From Acidobacteriaceae bacterium (GTDB taxonomy: Bacteria; Acidobacteriota; Terriglobia; Terriglobales; Acidobacteriaceae), in the NCBI GenBank assembly GCA_003139975.1, contig PLHN01000233.1:1-5453 (forward strand): a stretch of 5,453 bases of DNA, in the 5' to 3' direction. The notes beneath the pieces were generated by a model that was not told the DNA's origin, made no database searches, and saw only the letters and a program-made list of their open reading frames with translations. Shown here in pieces: positions 4,719 to 5,453 of the stretch. Position numbers and translations under genes: made by a program. How positions within the stretch are numbered: the stretch's first letter is position 1; every line of letters begins with the position of its first letter.

Positions 4719-5453
4719 TCACATCACCGACGGCACAGTAATCCCCATCACTTGCAGCGTTCGCATCAGCTCGCGGCGTGCCACCGCAGCCGTCACTAGG
4801 AGGAACGTCTTGCGGCCCTGGTCCGCCTCGGCAAGGATGGGATGCTGGTGATAGAACGTATTAAAAAGCTGGGCCAGTTGGAATGTATGTTTGGCCAGAT
4901 AAGCCGGCTCGGTAGTCGCGATGCACTGGCCCACAACATAGGAAGTCTTGGCGGCAGCCAGCCACAGTTCCCAGATCGTGTTGCCGGATTCCCCGGCGAA
5001 GTATTGCTTGCATGCCTCGGCCCCGATGCGACCTTTCTCGCTGGTTAGGAATGTGTCCGCGTCCAGTCCGCCTTTGCGGAAAATGTTGGTGGCCCGCACG
5101 ACCGCATACTGCGCGTAAGGTCCGGTTTCGCCCTCAAAGCTGAGAGCGTCTTTAAAATCGAAGGCAATTACCGACGGCTTGGTGAACTTGAGCATGAAGT
5201 AGCGCAACGCTCCGATGGCAATTTGTTCCGCGATACGCTGCCGCTCGCCCTCGTCGCGGCCGGTCTGACGCGCATCGACCTCGGCACGAGTTGCGGCGAT
5301 GAGTTTGTCGATCAGGTCATCTGCCTTGACACCGAAACCCTTGCGCCCACTGACCTCGATGTACGGCCGGGCCAGGTCTTCTTCTGAAACGTCGTAGCCC
5401 AGCTCGACAGCGCAGCGCGGCGTCAGCGCCACCATCTCGTAGCTGAAGTGCGT
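4719..5453 (-). CDS. argS: arginyl-tRNA synthetase, C-terminal 244 residues (5'-partial)
   Basis: This cytoplasmic class Ia aminoacyl-tRNA synthetase charges tRNA-Arg with arginine using ATP. The window holds only the C-terminal part; the frame is open to the right edge (visible N-terminus THFSYEMVALTP), so the Met at 5435 is internal. In order, numbered from that Met: the end of the catalytic core with VSGRKGFGVKADDLID (28-43), the KMSKS-equivalent loop in this subtype of ArgS; the connective helices with GALRYFMLKFTKP (75-87) and FDFKDALSFEGETGPYAQYAVVRA (92-115), characteristic of the family; and the DALR anticodon-binding helical domain (about 116-238), ending VMGITVPSVM, like the typical 'LGI.VP..M' terminus. 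The reading frame is intact and the C-terminus complete. The HIGH motif and tRNA D-loop-binding N-domain lie outside the window. No convincing terminator follows before the OmpA gene's promoter region. Confidence 0.95.
   Translation of the reverse strand, partial: THFSYEMVALTPRCAVELGYDVSEEDLARPYIEVSGRKGFGVKADDLIDKLIAATRAEVDARQTGRDEGERQRIAEQIAIGALRYFMLKFTKPSVIAFDFKDALSFEGETGPYAQYAVVRATNIFRKGGLDADTFLTSEKGRIGAEACKQYFAGESGNTIWELWLAAAKTSYVVGQCIATTEPAYLAKHTFQLAQLFNTFYHQHPILAEADQGRKTFLLVTAAVARRELMRTLQVMGITVPSVM

Noticed and set aside
4617..4799. Short plus-strand ORF (60 codons) in the argS-ompA gap
   Set aside because: No ribosome site, overlaps the argS 3' end, and the His/Arg/Ser-rich product is typical of noncoding sequence.

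Overview
The window looks like a chromosomal piece from a GC-rich (roughly 58-60% by eye), didermic soil-type bacterium, most likely an Acidobacteriota member of the Terriglobia group. The assignment rests on gene content and recall, not on a search. Four exported or envelope proteins have sequence styles I associate with that group: an OmpA/Pal-like lipoprotein with an Ala-rich coil, a Ser-rich TPR protein, a secreted Lys/Asp-rich coiled-coil protein with an 'LGDYARSIRK...NDNLP' segment, and a small C-terminally PepSY-like lipoprotein. There are no mobile elements, tRNAs, rRNAs or CRISPR repeats.

Layout. Positions 3-782 (+) hold the C-terminal part of a PAS protein that ends in a degenerate histidine-kinase dimerisation domain. 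The phospho-acceptor His position is Glu and no ATPase domain follows. At 831-1469 (+) lies a secreted coiled-coil protein. A perfect 11-bp hairpin (1486-1514) separates it from a convergent DinB/DUF1569-like protein at 1550-2050 (-). A divergent intergenic region (2051-2182) carries a candidate -10 box fused to a 15-bp inverted repeat and drives a small lipoprotein at 2183-2770 (+). This lipoprotein converges on a secreted TPR protein at 2819-3463 (-), whose stop codon lies inside a 16-bp perfect palindrome. Upstream of the TPR gene are a 24-bp perfect palindrome and then a textbook intrinsic terminator (3580-3610, - strand). That terminator closes the OmpA-family lipoprotein gene at 3645-4379 (-). 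A 339-bp gap (4380-4718) holds the OmpA gene's leader and a candidate -24/-12 (sigma-54-type) promoter. The window ends in the C-terminal 244 residues of arginyl-tRNA synthetase (4719-5453, -), cut by the right edge.

How the genes relate. Apart from the first two, which could be co-transcribed (48-bp gap), the genes alternate strand or are separated by terminators, so this reads as a set of individually regulated housekeeping and envelope genes and not one operon. The recurring theme is the cell envelope: four of the seven genes encode exported proteins. The most unusual items are the pseudo-histidine-kinase tail, the possible sigma-54 control of the peptidoglycan-binding lipoprotein, and the two GC-rich palindromes bracketing the TPR gene. 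I see no convincing evidence of a wholly new multi-gene system.
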